The notes beneath the pieces are model-generated. The model searched no databases. It was not told the DNA's origin and saw only the letters and a program-made list of their open reading frames with translations. This document shows, piece after piece, positions 61,610 to 64,000 of a stretch of 64,000 nucleotides of DNA. Numbering within the stretch: position 1 is the first letter of the stretch; each line of letters opens with the position of its first letter. The stretch lies in NCBI GenBank assembly GCA_016766635.1, contig CP068473.1, forward strand, positions 853,279-917,278, in the 5' to 3' direction. Both the position numbers and the translations under genes were made by a program. The DNA comes from Candidatus Xiphinematobacter sp. Its GTDB lineage: Bacteria; Verrucomicrobiota; Verrucomicrobiia; Chthoniobacterales; Xiphinematobacteraceae.

Positions 61610-64000
61610 ATGGACTTTGTGGACTTTGTTAAAGAAGCGATGGGGGGAATTTTGGCCACGCTGTAACCCTCCTCTTCTTTTGAAGATCCTCCAGACAAAG
61701 ATAGTTACAGCAGAGCAGCACTGGGCTTTTTGTGGTATCCTAGGTTGCCAGCAGAGACCACAAACTATTAAGGATCCTACAGAAACAAGCGAATCTTTTT
61801 GCCCCCTTTTCCGGAGTAGGTGAGTAGAAAATGAGCGGAGACTTTTGTTCGCGTGCCGATTGGGAAACGGGGGGTTTCCACCTTACACGCTGGGTGCCCC
61901 GAACAGAACATAGTCGCTTTTGGGTGAAAAAGCAGGTGGCTATGATTTTTCTAACTTCTTAGTAGGAAACCGACTACAAAAAGTGCCAGCTTCCCTGGAA
62001 GCTGCATTCATGAGTGTCCGTTTTTGGACTCCAACAGCTTTCTGAAGAGAAATATCGCGGGGTCTTTCAGAAACAGTGCCTATTGCGAGTCGTGAAGAAC
62101 TCCATCTGATTATGCCCTCAGTTGCGGAAGGCCTGGGATTTAGGCAGGTGGTCTTGTTCTGCGAAAATGGACCCGATTTATCTCTTGAGGGGTATTGAGC
62201 TAATGCCTTTGGCTTTAGCATTTTTAAAACATTGACGTGGCACGTTTATGATCATCGGTAGGTAGGATTATTGCTCTCAATGCCGCCGCCAAAAATGGTC
62301 CAGCACTTGCCCCCTTCATTAACGAATCTATGGTAGTATTCAACCACAAAATTGGACGGCGTTTGCCAAATGCTACTTCTCCGTTCCTTAGTTGAAGGAG
62401 CCATGGGAACAACGCGACCTGCTCTCTCTGTGTCTTTTTGCCGGCTTCGGCAAAAATGGAGCATGTCAAGGCAGTGCAGGCTTATATTGGCCCCATCGCC
62501 TGGGCCCAAAATTCCAATTTTATCTCCAAGGAGTTAAGATCTAACCCTTTTCTCCTATCTGTTGATATGTTGACTCCTCAGAGAGGAGTCTTTTTCATGA
62601 GACATCCTAGAATCCAAGTGGGGACTTCTCACCAAAAGAATTTATTGGCGACGAGATAGAGGCAGTCAAACCAGCGTCCAGGAGAGCTGGATGTCGGGAA
62701 GAACTTTGCTCTTGTTTCTACAGCTAGTTTAGGAAGACCAATCTGTTATCCGGCGCATGTTAGAAATTGCACGACTTAACCCAGGAAGCCACCCACGATC
62801 GTAGCAACCTATACCTCTTGCTGCGGAGCCCTGAGGGACGAAAGACCGGCTTTATTTTAGTGCACTCCCGGATAGGAAAACGTGTAAGGTAGGTATCAGG
62901 TACCCGCGTCTTCTGTGTCTCAATTGCCACGAACCTATGGATCCTTCCTTGGCTTACTTTCTTTAGTTAAGCCCACCTCTTAATCCTGATCAGCTCTTGG
63001 GAAGGTTTTATTTTTTTCTCTTTTTCTCTTGCGGGAGAATAGTGGTGGAAAGGGCTGTCAGGACACTAGGGAAGGCAGGAGGATACTTTGCGCATCCAAG
63101 TTCTGCTGAAGAACTACCCTACTTAATACCTAGAGACAAGAAAAGAAGTGTGCAGCAATTGCCCTTTCCACGCTGCGCAGATGGGTCTTTCCTCCGGGGA
63201 AACAAACTCTAGATTTTATCGCTGCTCAGCACAAACGTCATCCCTACCTCCTAGCAAGGCAAAATTCTTTACTCAGACCAGAGTACCATCGCTGCCAGTC
63301 TGCTTTAGACACTCTAAAAGTCACTTGTACTTAAGGAGCCAGGATGCGTGACTTTGGACAAGGCCCAGGATACTGCCCTGCACATAAGAGACTGTTTGGC
63401 AATTTTAACGGATGCCTCACGACAACGGGGGCGGCCGCAGCAGTCTATCTGAGGAGATCGGGCCAGTTTGCAAGCGTATCGGCTTCGCAAACTGCTCTAC
63501 GAATTGCCCCAAGGCCAAGAGCCTTCCTACCGTCTTACCTTCCGGTGCAGCGCTGCTATTGTAGACGTTATCAACTGGGTAAAGGGGTGGTAAGGTCCTA
63601 ATGAAAAACCAGTACAGGGATGCAAAACAGCTTGTTTCTGGCGAAGTTTGGCAGACTGGCCGAGAAAAGCCGACCTTTGGATAATCCAAAGCGAGGACAC
63701 AGCAAATGAGATGTTACGCGGTGCGGACTAGCAAGAGACCTTATCAGACACAACCACGTTCTTCATAGAGAGGAAGCATTTTATTCCTGGAAAATAAGGA
63801 ATTGCCGAAGGAATCATGGCTTTGGCCGCCTTGTGTCGCATGCAGAATAAGTGTCTCCTGATTGGAGTAGCTCCCCCTCTCCAAGGCACAAGAGTAGTTT
63901 TTCTTATCTGCAGCTTTTTTTAAATATAGATGCTTTAGCGAAGCCCTTGCGATACAGCGATTCTACAATCGAAACTTTTAGGTACTTCTTCAGTTCCCTT
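61610..64000. other. 2.4-kb stretch without an intact gene
   Basis: Many short frames but none that I can match to a family. Protein-like pieces interrupted by stops lie at about 63320-63600 on the plus strand, for example TLDKAQDTALHIRDCLAI then LQAYRLRKLLYELP, which may be an eroded gene. One good terminator-like hairpin at 62572 has no gene upstream. The overall picture is a graveyard of decayed genes. Confidence 0.55.
62572..62595 (+). terminator. Strong rho-independent terminator with no obvious gene
   Basis: GACTCCTC (62572-62579) pairs perfectly with GAGGAGTC (62583-62590) around AGA, followed immediately by TTTTT. This is a textbook plus-strand terminator. No coding region or known RNA is seen upstream, so it may belong to a small RNA or be left over from a lost gene. 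Confidence 0.8.

Overview
This window looks like the chromosome of a reduced-genome member of the PVC group, most likely Verrucomicrobiota and plausibly a host-restricted endosymbiont of the Candidatus Xiphinematobacter kind. That placement is an inference from gene content: a GreA protein with a very long N-terminal region as in Chlamydiae and relatives, a DksA/TraR protein with an incomplete zinc finger, class I DhnA-type aldolase, RNase HIII, and a complete rRNA locus. No alignment was run. By hand count, roughly a fifth of the window has no recognisable gene. There are gene-free stretches of 0.7 to 2.4 kb, isolated members of broken-up pathways (trpB, hisD, pheA), and no transposase, prophage, CRISPR array or restriction system. 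This is what genome reduction looks like.

Layout. 0.2-5.5 kb: nadD-rsfS face a minus-strand chaperone block dnaK-groES-groEL. 5.5-7.2 kb: mostly gene-free, with one lineage-specific ORF containing three near-identical 78-bp repeats. 7.2-12.8 kb: divergent rnhC and mutY, trpB overlapping mutY, a TTG-initiated xth, a small membrane protein and an anchored cytochrome c. 13.2-16.4 kb: tRNA-Val and a minus-strand operon for haem A synthesis and oxidase assembly (ctaA-ctaB-sco-DUF420). 17.4-25.5 kb: a divergent folP paralogue, miaA-hflX without hfq, dksA-rpmG-rpsR, pheA and an Nramp transporter. 26.5-36.2 kb: icd-tolB-pal, prfB with its programmed frameshift, then hisD-folP-cdaA-(mini cdaR)-glmM with overlapping stops and starts. 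36.4-43.7 kb on the minus strand: ftsB-like gene, eno, giant GreA, tmRNA and speA, with a plus-strand type-4 uracil-DNA glycosylase. 43.8-48.0 kb: nadE, tRNA-Pro, recJ. 49.3-54.7 kb: one 16S-Ala-Ile-23S-5S operon and its terminator. 54.7-61.6 kb: fba, tRNA-Phe, alaS-pgsA and, on the minus strand, tmk-holB. 61.6-64 kb has no intact gene.

How the genes fit together: almost everything is core maintenance, namely protein folding, translation and its quality control (RF2, tmRNA, HflX, RsfS, AlaS), base-excision and recombinational repair (MutY, Xth, UDG, RecJ, RNase HIII), NAD synthesis (NadD, NadE), envelope and c-di-AMP control (CdaA, GlmM, Tol-Pal, PgsA), and aerobic respiration assembly. I found no clear new multi-gene system. 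The most unusual items are a tmRNA whose apparent tag ends in ALLG instead of the usual LAA-type ending, a 47-codon CdaR-like mini-protein translationally coupled between cdaA and glmM, a folP paralogue with altered pterin-site residues, the repeat protein, reversed Ala-Ile tRNA order in the rRNA spacer, and many short perfect tandem duplications in the non-coding DNA.
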